Shown here: piece after piece, positions 8,667 through 20,569 of the stretch | Position numbering within the stretch: position 1 is the first letter of the stretch | Layout: each line of letters starts with the position of its first letter | Assembly (NCBI GenBank): GCA_044225415.1 | Contig: JBGAIO010000006.1 | Span: 1 to 49,210, forward strand | Reading direction: 5' to 3' | Origin: JALORV01 sp044225415 | Lineage (GTDB): Bacteria; Pseudomonadota; Gammaproteobacteria; Burkholderiales; Burkholderiaceae_F | Length of the DNA stretch: 49,210 bases | Notes under the pieces: model-generated | What the model saw: only the letters and a program-made list of their open reading frames with translations | Database searches by the model: none | Told to the model about the DNA's origin: nothing | Made by a program: the position numbers and the translations under genes

Positions 8667-9233
8667 TCAACGGCTCCCGAACAGGCGCTTGAAGAAGGTC
8701 GCGAGCGAGGCCCAGAAGCCGGGGCGCTCGACGGCCGGCGACGGCGGCGGCGCACCGCCCGCATCCGTCGGCGACGGCGCGGCGGGATGCTTCGCCGCGA
8801 GATCGGCGGCAAAGGTCGCGAAGAAACGGTCGGCCAGCGTGGCCGATGCCGCATCCACCAGCCGCGAGCCGATCTGCGCGATGCGCCCGCCGACCGATGC
8901 ATCGACGACGTAGCGCATCAGTGTCGATGCCGCGCCCTGCTCGACGAGTTCGACACGCGCCGTGCCGCGCGAGAAACCGGCGGCGCCGCCCTGCAGATCG
9001 AAGCGGATCGCGTACGACTCGGGCGCCATGACGTCGGCGAGCTCCAGCTTGCCCTTGAAGCGCGCCTTCACCGGCCCGATGGCGGCGTTGACCGACACGT
9101 CGTAGGCGTTGTCGCCGGTCGCGACGAAGCTCTCGCAGCCCGGCACCGCGGCCTTGAGCGCTTCGACGTCATTGAGCGCCGCCCACGCAACGTCGCGCGC
9201 GACCGGCAGCGTGCGTTCGCCCTTCAGTTCCAT
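8667..9233 (-). CDS. coxG: CoxG family protein (CO dehydrogenase subunit G type)
   Basis: SRPBCC-fold protein of 188 residues. The N-terminal CoxG domain (about 1-145) begins MELKGERTLPVARDVAWAAL and contains the conserved VPGCES and GPVKARFKGKLEL. A Pro/Ala-rich linker leads to a hydrophobic basic tail (FWASLATFFKRLFGSR), fitting the reported role of CoxG as membrane recruiter of the Mo-hydroxylase. The start overlaps the end of coxE by 10 bp, implying translational coupling. Structural cox genes are about 12 kb away on the same strand. Confidence 0.88.
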   Translation of the reverse strand: MELKGERTLPVARDVAWAALNDVEALKAAVPGCESFVATGDNAYDVSVNAAIGPVKARFKGKLELADVMAPESYAIRFDLQGGAAGFSRGTARVELVEQGAASTLMRYVVDASVGGRIAQIGSRLVDAASATLADRFFATFAADLAAKHPAAPSPTDAGGAPPPSPAVERPGFWASLATFFKRLFGSR

Positions 9234-10474
9234 GCCCGCGCTCCCCTGGCGTTGCGCGCCGCACGCTTCAGCTGCATGCCCAGCTCCTCGAGTGAAGCGA
9301 GATTGTGCACCGGCAGGAAGGCATCGACGTGCGGCAGCAGCGCGCGCACGCCGCCGGCGCGCGGCTCGAAGCCCGCATAGCGCAGCAGCGGATTGAGCCA
9401 CACCAGCCGCCGGCACGACTTCGACAGGCGCTCGGCTTCGCGCGTGAGTTGTGTCGTGTCGCCATGCTCCAGGCCGTCGGTGACCAGCAGCACGGTCGGG
9501 TTGCCGTACAGCACCCGCCGCGCCCAGCGCAGGTTGAATTCGTGCAGCGCCTGCGTGATGCGCGTGCCGCCCGACCAGTCCTCCACCGCCTGCACGACGG
9601 ACGCGACCGCAACGTCGGGATCGCGGCTGGCGAGCTGGCGGGTCACGTGCGTCAGGCGCGTGCCGAACAGGAAGGCGTGCACGCGGCGATCGGCGGCATC
9701 GCGTCCGCCGGCGAGCGCGTGCACGAAGTGCAGGAACATGCGCGAGTAGCTCGCCATCGATCCCGAGATGTCGACCAGCACCACCAGCGGCTCCGGCCGC
9801 GTACGCCGGCGCCGGTAGCGGATGGTGGCCAGTTCGCCGCCAGCGCGTGCGGCATCGCGCAGCACGGCACGCAGATCGATGCGCGCACCGCGCCGCGCGG
9901 ACGCGGTGCGACGCGTCGGCAGGCGGGCGATGAAGCTGTCGAGATCGGCCAGCATGCGCTTCGCCGCGGCCCACTCGGCCGCGCTCATCGTGTCGAAGTC
10001 GGCCTTGCGCAGCTGCTCGCGATCGGTCCACGACAGCGAGGCCTGGATGTCGAGGCGCTGTGCTTCGGGCGGCGGCGCGGCGACCTGTGCCGACTTGAAC
10101 AGCGCGTCGCCCAGCCGGCGATTCTCCTGAAGGGCCGCCGGCGCGCGCGCCTGCGCCCTTGGCAGCAGCAGCCGCAGGATCTTGCCGAGCAGGTCCGGAT
10201 CCTTCCAGAACACGTGGAAGGCCTGGTCGAACAGCAAGCGATGCTCGCCGCGGCTCAGGAAGCACGCGGCCAGCACCGCGCGGAAGTCGTCGCGCGACGC
10301 GATGCCGCCGGCGCGCAACGCTTCGTAGGCGAGCAGCACGCGATCGGTGCCGACGGGCAAGCCGGCATCGCGCAGCACGCGCGCGAAGTGCATGACGTTC
10401 TCGGCGAGTCGCCCCGGAAATTCAGCGAGCTGCCCCCCAGGCGCCGGCAGTCCGTCGAAAGTCGCCGCGCTCAA
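9224..10474 (-). CDS. coxE: CoxE-type VWA domain protein
   Basis: VWA-containing partner of the CoxD ATPase; the CoxD/CoxE pair matures the [CuSMoO2] or related active site of CoxL-type enzymes. The 416-residue protein has an N-terminal helical domain (from about residue 18) and a C-terminal VWA domain whose MIDAS motif DISGS lies at about 235-239, followed by LLVTDGLEHGD. The proposed start is TTG at 10474, overlapping the coxD stop as TTGA; a later ATG (10393) would cut into the conserved LAENVMHFARVL helix. Start is therefore moderately certain. Confidence 0.85.
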   Translation of the reverse strand: MSAATFDGLPAPGGQLAEFPGRLAENVMHFARVLRDAGLPVGTDRVLLAYEALRAGGIASRDDFRAVLAACFLSRGEHRLLFDQAFHVFWKDPDLLGKILRLLLPRAQARAPAALQENRRLGDALFKSAQVAAPPPEAQRLDIQASLSWTDREQLRKADFDTMSAAEWAAAKRMLADLDSFIARLPTRRTASARRGARIDLRAVLRDAARAGGELATIRYRRRRTRPEPLVVLVDISGSMASYSRMFLHFVHALAGGRDAADRRVHAFLFGTRLTHVTRQLASRDPDVAVASVVQAVEDWSGGTRITQALHEFNLRWARRVLYGNPTVLLVTDGLEHGDTTQLTREAERLSKSCRRLVWLNPLLRYAGFEPRAGGVRALLPHVDAFLPVHNLASLEELGMQLKRAARNARGARAWN

Positions 10475-11394
10475 CCCGCCGCGCGCGATGCCGGCGCCGC
10501 GCGCGCCTCCGTGCGGATGCGTTCGACGATCTGCGCGGCTTCCGTGCCCTGCATGCGCGCGATGTCGTCCTGGTACTTCAGCAGCACGCCCAGCGTGTTG
10601 TCGACGGTCTCGGGTTCCAGCGCCACCGCGTCCAGCGCCAGCAGCGCGCGCGTCCATTCGATGGTCTCGGCCACGCCCGGCAGCTTGTAGAGCTCGATCG
10701 CGCGCAGCGACTGCACGAAGGCGACGATCTGGCGCGACAGCATGTCGCCTGCATCGGGCACCTTGCGCTGGATGATGGCCAGTTCGCGCGCGGCGGACGG
10801 GTAGCCCACCCAGTGATACAGGCAACGGCGCTTGACCGCGTCGTGGATCTCGCGCGTGCGGTTCGACGTGATGACCACCACCGGCGGACGCTCGGCGCGC
10901 ACGGTCTTCCATTCGGGAATGGTGATCTGGAAGTCGGACAGCACTTCGAGCAGGTAGGCCTCGAAAGGCTCGTCGGCGCGATCGAGCTCGTCGATCAGCA
11001 GCACCGGCGGGCGCTCGCGCGGCAGCAGCGCGCGCAGCAGCGGGCGCTCGACGAGGAAGCGTCCCGTATACAGCTCGCCCTGCAGGTGATCGCGCGACAC
11101 GTCGCTGCGCTCGGCAAGCCGGATCTCCATCAGCTGTCGCGCGACGTTCCATTCGTAGGCCGCGGCGTTGATGTCGAGGCCTTCGTAGCATTGAAGGCGG
11201 ATCAGCTCGGCGCCAAGGGCCGCGGCAAGCACTTTCGCGATCTCGGTCTTCCCGGTGCCGGGCTCGCCTTCGACGAACAGCGGCCGCTGCAGCTTCAGCG
11301 CAAGGAAGACCGCGGTCGCCAGCGACCGGTCGGCGATGTAGCTCTGCGCGGCCAGCAGCTCGGCCGTGGCACCGATGGAAGCGGGGCTCGTCAT
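10471..11394 (-). CDS. coxD: CoxD-type MoxR AAA+ ATPase
   Basis: MoxR-family AAA+ ATPase of 307 residues. Walker A GEPGTGKT at 43-50, Walker B VLLIDELD at 131-138, sensor 1 VVVITSNRTRE, and an arginine-finger region AVKRRCLYHWVGYP. The sequence around Walker B (LLIDELDRADEPFEAYLLE) is typical of the CoxD/MoxR group, which chaperones metal-site assembly with a VWA partner, here CoxE immediately downstream. ATG 11394 is only 9 bp after the TetR-family stop, so regulator and cox accessory genes may share one transcript. Confidence 0.9.
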   Translation of the reverse strand: MTSPASIGATAELLAAQSYIADRSLATAVFLALKLQRPLFVEGEPGTGKTEIAKVLAAALGAELIRLQCYEGLDINAAAYEWNVARQLMEIRLAERSDVSRDHLQGELYTGRFLVERPLLRALLPRERPPVLLIDELDRADEPFEAYLLEVLSDFQITIPEWKTVRAERPPVVVITSNRTREIHDAVKRRCLYHWVGYPSAARELAIIQRKVPDAGDMLSRQIVAFVQSLRAIELYKLPGVAETIEWTRALLALDAVALEPETVDNTLGVLLKYQDDIARMQGTEAAQIVERIRTEARAAPASRAAG

Positions 11395-11403
11395 GCGAGC
11401 ACG

Positions 11404-12093
11404 TTAACGGATACGGGCAGCCGGTGCCAGCGAGCCGCGACGGTACTGGCGCCCGATGGTCTTCAGACCGGCCAGCGCGAAACCGTGCAGGTGCGCGGCG
11501 AGGACGTCGCCCGGCATGCTGCGCACCTGCTGCAGCGGCCCCGGCACGCCCTGCGCGCCGATCAGCAGCAGCAGGCAGGGCGCCATCACCGACACGGTAC
11601 AACGCACGGTGGCAGCATCGTCCGCGGGGATCCCTGCAATCTCACCAACGATCTGCCGCAGGATCGCGAACTTCGGCGGCAGTTCGGATCGCATCAGCAC
11701 CTCGAGGTGAGGCGACGGCGCCAGTCCCTCGCGCGCAAGCACGCGGACGTGCCAGCCGGGCTTGCGCTGCAGTGCGTGCCGGACCAGCCGGTCGATCACC
11801 TGGCGCAGCCTGGCCGCGGCGGACAGACGGGATCCGGCCAGGGCCTGCAGATCGGCCAGGCTGACGATGCGTCGGTGCGCTTCGACCAGCACCGCGCGGT
11901 ACAGCCCCTGCCTGCCGCCGAAGTGGTAGTTGATGGAAGCGAGGCTGACGCCGGCGCGCCCGGCCACCGTCTTGGCGGCCGTGTCGGCATAGCCGGCCGC
12001 GGCGAAGCACTCGCCGGCCGCTTCCAGGATCAGCGAGCGCGTCGCATCGCCGTCCATGCGCGTGGTGCGTGTGGAATCGGTCCTTGTCGTCAT
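11404..12093 (-). CDS. CecR-like TetR family regulator
   Basis: TetR repressor of 229 residues: HTH at about 20-65 (ILEAAGECFAAAGYADTAAK, then GVSLASINYHFGGRQGLY) and a C-terminal CecR/DUF1956-type ligand domain. In E. coli, CecR (YbiH) controls ybhGFSR; the divergent operon here is the same set of genes, which supports the assignment. A near-perfect 21-bp palindrome lies 29 bp upstream of its start, so autoregulation and divergent control are likely. It may also drive coxD-E-G, being 9 bp upstream of coxD. Ligand unknown. Confidence 0.85.
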   Translation of the reverse strand: MTTRTDSTRTTRMDGDATRSLILEAAGECFAAAGYADTAAKTVAGRAGVSLASINYHFGGRQGLYRAVLVEAHRRIVSLADLQALAGSRLSAAARLRQVIDRLVRHALQRKPGWHVRVLAREGLAPSPHLEVLMRSELPPKFAILRQIVGEIAGIPADDAATVRCTVSVMAPCLLLLIGAQGVPGPLQQVRSMPGDVLAAHLHGFALAGLKTIGRQYRRGSLAPAARIR

Positions 12094-12121
12094 GGGACGA
12101 GATCCTGCAGGCGTTGCTTTC

Positions 12122-12142
12122 AGTTTAAATCAGATTCAAACT
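12122..12142. promoter_or_regulatory. Palindromic operator candidate for the CecR-like repressor
   Basis: A 21-bp inverted repeat with left half AGTTTAAATC, centre A and right half GATTCAAACT; nine of ten arm positions pair. It is AT-rich in a very GC-rich background and sits in the 94-bp gap between the divergent regulator (start 12093) and ybhG-like gene (start 12188). Position and symmetry are as expected for a TetR-family operator. Confidence 0.7.
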
Positions 12143-12187
12143 AAGCGCATCAGCGAATGGCGCAAGCCGACCTGCGGGAAGACTCAC

Positions 12188-13237
12188 ATGAAGAAGCGGC
12201 TCATCGTCGTGCTACTGATCGTGGCGGTCGCGGCCGCGGCCGGCTGGTTCGCGTGGAAGGCGACCCCGGCCCGCGGCCGGCGGCGACATCGTCCTGCACG
12301 GCAACGTCGACATCCGGCAGGTGTCGCTCGCCTTCGACGGCACCGGCCGGGTGCTGGAACTGCGCGTTGACGAGGGCGACCGCGTGAAGAGCGGCAGCGT
12401 GCTGGGCGTGCTGGACACGCGCACGCTCGCGCTGCAGGCCCGGCAGGCGCGCGCGCAGATCGACGTTCAGCAGCAGAACCTGCTGCGGCTGCGCAACGGC
12501 TCGCGGCCGCAGGAAATCTCGCAGGCGCGCAGTCGCGTCAGCGCCGCCCAGGCGGATGCCGCGCGCGCCGCGCAGGAACTGGAGCGGCTTCAGAGCATTG
12601 CCGCGGCGACCAGGGGCCGCGGCGTCAGCCCGCAGGACCTGGACCGCGCGCGCACCAGCGCGCAGATCGCCGCGTCCAGAGTCGATGAGCAGCGCGACGC
12701 CCTGCGCCTGTCGGAACTGGGGCCGCGCAAGGAAGACGTCGCCGCGGCGCAGGCGCAGCTGGACGCGACGAAGGCCCAGCTCGCATTGCTGGAACACCAG
12801 ATTGCGCAGGGCGAGCTGCGCGCCCCGCTGGACGCCGTGGTGCGCTCGCGGCTGCTGGAGCCGGGCGACATGGCCACGCCGCAGCGGCCGGCCTTTGCGC
12901 TCGCGCTGACCGATCCGAAGTGGGTGCGCGTCTACGTCAGCGAAACCGATCTCGGCCGCGTGCGCACCGGCATGGCCGCGCGCATCTTCACCGACAGCCG
13001 CCCCACCCAGCCCATCGACGGCCAGGTGGGCTTCATCTCGTCGGTGGCCGAGTTCACACCCAAGTCCGTGCAGACGGAGGAACTGCGCACCAGCCTGGTC
13101 TACGAAGTGCGGGTGCTCGTCGCCGACCCGGACAACGTGCTGAGGCTGGGCCAGCCGGCCACCGTTCGATTGCTCACAGGGTCGAGCACGGCATCGAACG
13201 CCGACTCGAAGACCGAATCGAAAGCCCCGTCGCCGCG

Positions 13238-13241
<4 letters not shown>
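12188..13241 (+). CDS. YbhG-like HlyD/membrane-fusion protein, frameshifted near N-terminus
   Basis: Periplasmic adaptor of an ABC exporter. ATG 12188 opens MKKRLIVVLLIVAVAAAAGW, a signal anchor. The remaining protein (biotinyl-lipoyl-like half motifs GNVDIRQVSLAFDGTGRV and VDEGDRVKSGSVL, a long Gln/Ala/Arg coiled-coil hairpin, then DAVVRSRLLEPGDM) is in another frame. Dropping one C from the CCC at 12270-12272 joins them as ATPAAAGGDIVLHG and yields about 350 residues, normal for YbhG. The stop overlaps the next ATG by 4 bp. The homopolymer position suggests a sequencing error but mutation is possible. Confidence 0.85.
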
Positions 13242-15027
<1,786 letters not shown>

Positions 15028-15031
<4 letters not shown>

Positions 15032-16155
15032 GGGCGACGGGCTTCGTGCGCCGGCTGGCGGCCCTGGTGCGCAAGGAGGCGCGCCAGATGGTGCGCGATC
15101 GCAGCAACCTCGCGGTAGGACTGGCACTGCCGGTCGTGCTGGTGCTGCTCTTCGGCTACGGCCTGTCCTTCGACGTGAAGCAGGCGCCCATCGGCGTGGT
15201 CATGGACGACCGCTCGCCGACGGCGCGCGACGTGCTGCAGAGCCTGTCGGGATCGGAGTACCTCGCGCCGGTGTGGGTAGCGAGCATGGAAGACGCCGAG
15301 CGCCTGATGCGCCGGGGCGAGGTGAGCGCCATCGTGCGCGCGCCCGTCGACTTCACGCAGCGGCTGGCGGCCGGCGACGCCCGCCTGCAGCTGCTGCTCA
15401 ACGGCGTCGACTCCGTCACCGCCGGCACCATCGAAGGCTACGTCAGCGGCGCGCTGGGCACCTGGGCGCAGCGCCAAGGCGATCGCGCCGCCGGCTCCAC
15501 CACGGGTCGCGGCGTCCAGCTCGTGCAGCGCATGTGGTTCAACGAGGCCGGCGACAGCACCTGGTACCTGGTGCCCGGGCTGGTGGTACTGGTGCTGACG
15601 CTGATCGGCGCGTTCCTCAGTTCGATGCTGATCGCCCGCGAGTGGGAGCGCGGCACGCTGGAGGCGCTGTTCGTCACGCCGGTGCGTCCGCTGGAACTGG
15701 TGCTGGCCAAGCTCGCGCCTTATCTGGTCGTCGGCGCGATCAACATCGCGCTGTGCCTGCTGGCCGCGCGCTTCCTGTTCCAGGTGCCGATGCGCGGCTC
15801 GCTGGCGGCCATCGTGGCGGCGTCGCTGCTGTACCTGCTGGTGTCGCTGCTGCTGGGGCTGCTGATCTCCGGCGTGACGCGCAACCAGTTCCAGGCCAGC
15901 CAGGTCGCGCTGCTGGCGAGCTTCATGCCCGCGCTGATGCTGTCGGGCTTCGTCTTCGACCTGCGCAACATGCCGGTGGTGGTGCAGGTCATCGCGCACC
16001 TGCTGCCCGCCACCTACTTCATGGGCCTGCTGAAGACGCTGTTCCTGGCGGGCGACGACTGGGCGCTGTTCCTGCGCAGCTGCGCGATCCTGTGCCTGTA
16101 CGTGCTGGTGCTCGGCGCCGTCACCACGCGCACGCTGCGCAAGACGCTGGACTGA
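15028..16155 (+). CDS. YbhS-like ABC-2 permease
   Basis: ABC-2 family inner-membrane permease of 375 residues: one N-terminal helix (LAVGLALPVVLVLLFGYGLS), a large extracytoplasmic domain (about 50-170), then five helices containing the ABC-2 signature region EWERGTLEALFVTPVRPLE. No ATG is available at the junction; TTG 15028 overlaps the ybhF-like stop as TTGA and gives normal length, with GTG 15046 as the alternative. It should heterodimerise with the downstream permease. Confidence 0.88.
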
Positions 16156-16159
16156 CGCG

Positions 16160-17275
16160 ATGAACAGCCTGCTCGTCTCGCTCGTCCAGATCGCCGCGCT
16201 GATCCGCAAGGAGATCATTGCGCTGCTGAAGGAGCCGTCAAGCCGCGTGATCCTGTTCGCGCCGGCGCTGATCCAGTCGCTGCTGTTCGGCTACGCCGCC
16301 TCCTACGACCTGACGCACGTGCCCTACGCCGTGCTGGACCTGAGCCGCGGCGCGGCGTCCAGCGAACTGCTGGCCCGCGTCGACGGCACCGGCGTGTTCT
16401 TCCGCGAGGCCACGCTGAGATCGTCGAACGAGATCGCGCCGGCCATCGATTCCGGCGACGTGCTGCTGGTGCTGAGCATCCCATCGGATTTCGACGCGCG
16501 GCTGGCCGCGGGACAGGCCGCGCCGCTGCAGCTGATCCTCGACGGGCGCAACTCCACGACGGCCTCGTCGGCCGCCGCCTACATGGCCTCCATCGTCGGC
16601 AGCTACAACGCCGCGCTGGCCGGCGCAGCGCCGGCGGTCACCATCGAACGGCGCGCGTGGTTCAACCCGAACCTGGAGTCGCGCTGGAACATCATGCCGG
16701 CACTGATTGCCGCGCTGAGCATGCTGCAGACACTGCTGATCTCGGCGCTGTCGGTGGCGCGTGAACGCGAGCAGGGCACCTTCGACCAGTTGCTGGTCAC
16801 GCCGATGACGCCGATGCAGATCCTGGTGGGCAAGGCGGTTCCTGCCATCACCATCGGGCTGGTGCAGTCGACGCTGATCTTCCTGGTGATCCGCTTCTGG
16901 TTCCAGATCCCGATGGCAGGCTCCGTGTGGCTGCTCTACCTGGGGCTGCTCACCTTCACCATGGCGGCCGTCGGCGTCGGACTGTCGATATCGGCACTGT
17001 CGCTGAACATGCAGCAGGCGATGCTGTACGCGTTCCTGCTGATCATGCCGCTGATGCTGCTGTCGGGCCTGCTGACACCCGTGCGCAACATGCCCGAGGC
17101 CTTGCAGATCGCAACCTACGCCAACCCGCTGCGCTTCGGCATGAGCATCGTGCGGCGCGTGTATCTCGAAGGCGCGGGCCTGGCCGACGTTGCCGTCGAA
17201 TTCATTCCCCTGCTGGCGCTGGCCGCGGTGACGCTGCCGCTGGCTGCCTGGCTGTTCCGCAACCGACTGTCCTGA
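16160..17275 (+). CDS. YbhR-like ABC-2 permease
   Basis: Second ABC-2 permease, 371 residues, with the same plan: N-terminal helix (VILFAPALIQSLLFGYAASY), extracytoplasmic domain, then five helices with EREQGTFDQLLVTPMTPMQ and LLSGLLTPVRNMPEAL. It lies 4 bp after the YbhS-like gene. Together the four genes form an efflux pump; E. coli YbhGFSR has been linked to drug and cation export, but the substrate here cannot be read from sequence. Confidence 0.9.
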   Translation: MNSLLVSLVQIAALIRKEIIALLKEPSSRVILFAPALIQSLLFGYAASYDLTHVPYAVLDLSRGAASSELLARVDGTGVFFREATLRSSNEIAPAIDSGDVLLVLSIPSDFDARLAAGQAAPLQLILDGRNSTTASSAAAYMASIVGSYNAALAGAAPAVTIERRAWFNPNLESRWNIMPALIAALSMLQTLLISALSVAREREQGTFDQLLVTPMTPMQILVGKAVPAITIGLVQSTLIFLVIRFWFQIPMAGSVWLLYLGLLTFTMAAVGVGLSISALSLNMQQAMLYAFLLIMPLMLLSGLLTPVRNMPEALQIATYANPLRFGMSIVRRVYLEGAGLADVAVEFIPLLALAAVTLPLAAWLFRNRLS

Positions 17276-17288
17276 GACGGGGTACGCC

Positions 17289-18838
17289 ATGACCCGACTT
17301 CGCTGCCTGCATCTGTCCACGCTTTCGCCCGCGCTGGTGGCCGTCGCGTTCGCCGCGTGGCTCCCCGGCTGCGCGGTGGGTCCGGACTTCGCGAAACCCG
17401 CGCCGGTCGCACCGCAGGACTGGTGGACATGGCGCAACGGCGACGACGCACTGCGCGTGCCGCCGGCTGCAGATGCAGCCCTGCCCGCGCACTGGTGGAA
17501 GGCGTTCCACGATCCCGTACTGGACGACCTGCAGCAGCGCGCCGTGCTGGCCAACCCGGACCTGCAGACGGCCACGCTGCACTATGCGCAGGCCCGTGTG
17601 CAGCGCGCACGCGCGGCAGCGCCGCAGCTGCCGCAGGTGGATCTCACCGGCAGCGTGAACCGCCAGCGCCAGAGCGAATACAACGCCGGCATGCGCATCA
17701 TCGACGCGCTCGGCCTGCCCAACCGCGACGAGCTGGCGGCGCTGATCGCCGAGCCTTTCACCTTCTACCAGCTGGGCTTCGACGTGTCGTGGGAACCAAA
17801 CCTGTGGGGACGCGTCAGCCGATCGCTGGAAGCCGCCGATGCCGACGTGGCACGCCAGGCGGCGCTGCTGGACCTCGCGCGCCTCAGTGTTGCCAGCGAA
17901 GTGGCGCGCAACTACGTCGAGCTGCGCACCGCGCAACGGCAGCTCGCGCTGCTGCGCGAGGACATCGCGGCGCTCGAGGATCGGCTGGGACTGCTGCAGG
18001 CGCGCGTCGATGCAGGCGTGCTCGACCATCTCGACCTCGAACGCCAGCGCGCCGAAGTGGCGGGACTGAAGGCACAACTGCCGCCGCTGCTGGCGCAGGA
18101 GGCCGACGCCGCGGGACGCATCGCGCTGCTGCTGGGCGAGCGCCCTGGCGCGCTGCGCGCCGAATTGGCGCCGCCGAAGTCGGATGCCGGGTTCGCCATG
18201 CCGGATCTCGCGCTGGGACTGCCGTCGGAAGTCGCGCTGCGCCGACCCGACATCCGCGCGGCGGAAGCGAAGCTCGCCAGCGCCACCGCGGCCATCGGCG
18301 TCGCACGCGCCGATCTCTATCCGAGCATCGTCCTCGGTGCGCGCGCCGGATTCGAGTCCTACCTGAGCAGCGAATTCCTGGACTGGGGCAGCCGCGCCTG
18401 GTCGGTGGGCGTGAGCCTGGACCTGCCGCTGTTCGACCACGGCCGGCGCAAGAGCGTGGTGCAGCTGCGCGAGCTGCAGCAGCAGGAAGCGGCGGTGGAT
18501 TACCAGCGCACCGTGCTGCAGGCATGGCAGGAGATCGACCAGGCACTGAACGGCTACGGCGCGGAACGCCTGCGCGCCGCGGAACTGCAGCGGCGCGTCG
18601 CGAGCGCCGCGGATGCGCTGCAGCTGGCGCAGGCCCGCTACGACGGTGGCACGGTCGACTTCTCCGCGGTGTGGACAGCCAGCGTACCTGGCTGCAGGCG
18701 CGCCGCGACCTGGTCGCGAGCAACGGACAGCTGGGTACGTGGTACGTGAAGGTGAACAAGGCGATCGGCAATGGGCCGACCAGCGCAAGCCTGGCAGACA
18801 GCGCAAAGCGAACCGGGCCGGCGCTCGCGACGCGGTGA
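17289..18838 (+). CDS. NodT-type outer membrane efflux lipoprotein, frameshifted near C-terminus
   Basis: TolC-family outer membrane factor completing the tripartite pump. The signal peptide ends at lipobox LPGC followed by AVGPDF, the RND/NodT lipoprotein hallmark. Both OEP repeats are present, with PSEVALRRPDIRAAEAKL typical of the family. The frame runs intact to QARYDGGTVDFSAV at about 18671, then the expected DSQRTWLQARRDLVASNGQL continues one frame over to a stop at 18836-18838. One missing base in GTGTG (expected GTGCTG) at 18669-18673 explains this; the repaired length is about 516 residues. It converges on aidB with a 40-bp gap. Confidence 0.85.
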
Positions 18839-18878
18839 ACGCGGCGAACCGGATGCACAGCGTCCGAGCTGGGCCTCC

Positions 18879-20551
18879 CTACGCCGGCAGTGCGCGCCCG
18901 AGCAGTTCCGCGCAACGAGTCCCCGCCGGCAGCGTGCCGAACGCGCGCCCCCATCCCGACGCCGACAGACGTGAAGCGCAGAACGCATCAGCACCCGCCG
19001 CGGAGCGCGCGGTGAGCAGCAGCGCAGCCTGCATCGCCAGCGCGATGCGCTCGGTGAGCACGCGTGCCGTGGCTTCGTCGACATCCGGCCGCGCGAGCTC
19101 GTCGGCCAGCGATGACACAAATTCGTCGTAGCCGCGGTGCAGTCCGCGCGCGCTCGCGAGCTCCATCAGCAGCGCGTCGCGCACCGCCGGCGTTCGCGCC
19201 AGCGCGCGCAGCACGTCCAGGCACATGACGTTGCCCGACCCTTCCCAGATGCCGTTCAACGGCGCCTCGCGATAGAAGCGCGCGAACGGCCCCTCTTCGA
19301 CGTAGCCGCTGCCGCCCATCACTTCCATCGCCTCGGCGGCCACCATCGGCAGGCGCTTGCAGATCCAGTACTTCGCGGCCGGCGTCAGCACGCGCGCCAG
19401 CAGCGCTTCGTGCTCGTCTCGCGCCTGGCGGCCGTCGAAGGCGCGCGCCAGGCGCAGCGCGAGCAGCGTCGCCCCCTCCACTTCCAGCGCGAGATCGGCG
19501 AGCACGTTGCGCATCAGCGGCTGTTCTGCCAGGTGCCGGCCGAAGGCCATGCGCTCGCGCGCGTGATGCAGCGCATGCGTCAGTACCGCGCGCTGGATGC
19601 CGGCCGAAGCGATCGCGCAGTCGAGGCGCGTGTGGATGCCCATCTCGAGGATGGTCGGCACGCCGCGGCCGACGGCTCCGACGAGGTACGCGTGCGCGCC
19701 CTCGAACTCCACCTCGCTCGATGCGTTCGAGCGGTTGCCGACCTTGTCCTTCAGGCGCTGCATGGCGATCGCATTGCGCGTGCCGTCGGCGCGGAAACGC
19801 GGCATGAAGAAGCACGACAGCCCCGCGGGCGAGCCGCGATCGGTCTGCGCCAGCACCAGGTGCGCGTCGCACTGCGGTGCCGACCAGAACCACTTGTGGC
19901 CGGTGACGCGGTAGCGCTCGCCCCAGTCGTCGCGGCCGTCGGGTTCGGCGAAGGTGGTGTTGGTCCGCACGTCGGAGCCGCCCTGTTTCTCCGTCATGCC
20001 CATGCCGAGCAGTGCACCGCGCTTGCCGGCGACCGGACGCGACGCCGCGTCGTACTCGCGCGAAAGGATGCGCGGCAGCCAGTCGCGCGCGAAGGCCGGC
20101 ACGTCAGCCGCCTGCCGCTGCAACACCGGCACGGCGGCAAAGGTCATGGTCACCGGACACTGCGCGCCGTTCTCCACCTGCGAGAACAGCAGGTATTTCG
20201 CAGCGCGTGCCACCTGCGCGCCCGGCCGCGGCTGTGCCCAGGGATCGGCGTGCACGCCGGCGCCGATCAGCAGTTGCATTACCGAGTGCCAGGCCGGATG
20301 GAACTCGACTTCGTCGATGCGCCGGCCCGTGCGGTCGAAGTTCCGCAGCTGCGGCGGAAACGCGTTGGCGAGCCGCGCCCAATCCGCGACCTCGGCGCTG
20401 CCGAGGCGTGCGCCGAGCGCGCGCTGAGTTCGCTATCTGCCCAGCTTGCACCGAAGCGCCCGGCGCCCTCCCATGCGTTGCACCGGCCTGCAAGCAGGTT
20501 TCTGGGATCGACGAAGGGCGTGGACTGGTTCAGGACCTCGTGCGTCGGCAT
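18879..20551 (-). CDS. AidB-like acyl-CoA dehydrogenase, frameshifted near N-terminus
   Basis: FAD-dependent acyl-CoA dehydrogenase of the AidB group (alkylation-response protein with weak isovaleryl-CoA dehydrogenase activity in E. coli). ATG 20551 opens MPTHEVLNQSTPFVD, the group's typical N-terminus. Further on are GMGMTEKQGGSDVRTNTT (flavin site), EVMGGSGYVEEGPFARFYRE and IWEGSGNVMCLDVLRA. The N-terminal 40 residues and the rest are in different frames; removing one GC from the GCGCGCGC run at 20417-20424 restores SALGARLGSAEVADWARLAN and about 556 residues. It lies 18 bp downstream of the VOC gene, probably one transcript. Confidence 0.83.
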
Positions 20552-20569
20552 CGGAACGGATCGGGCCGG

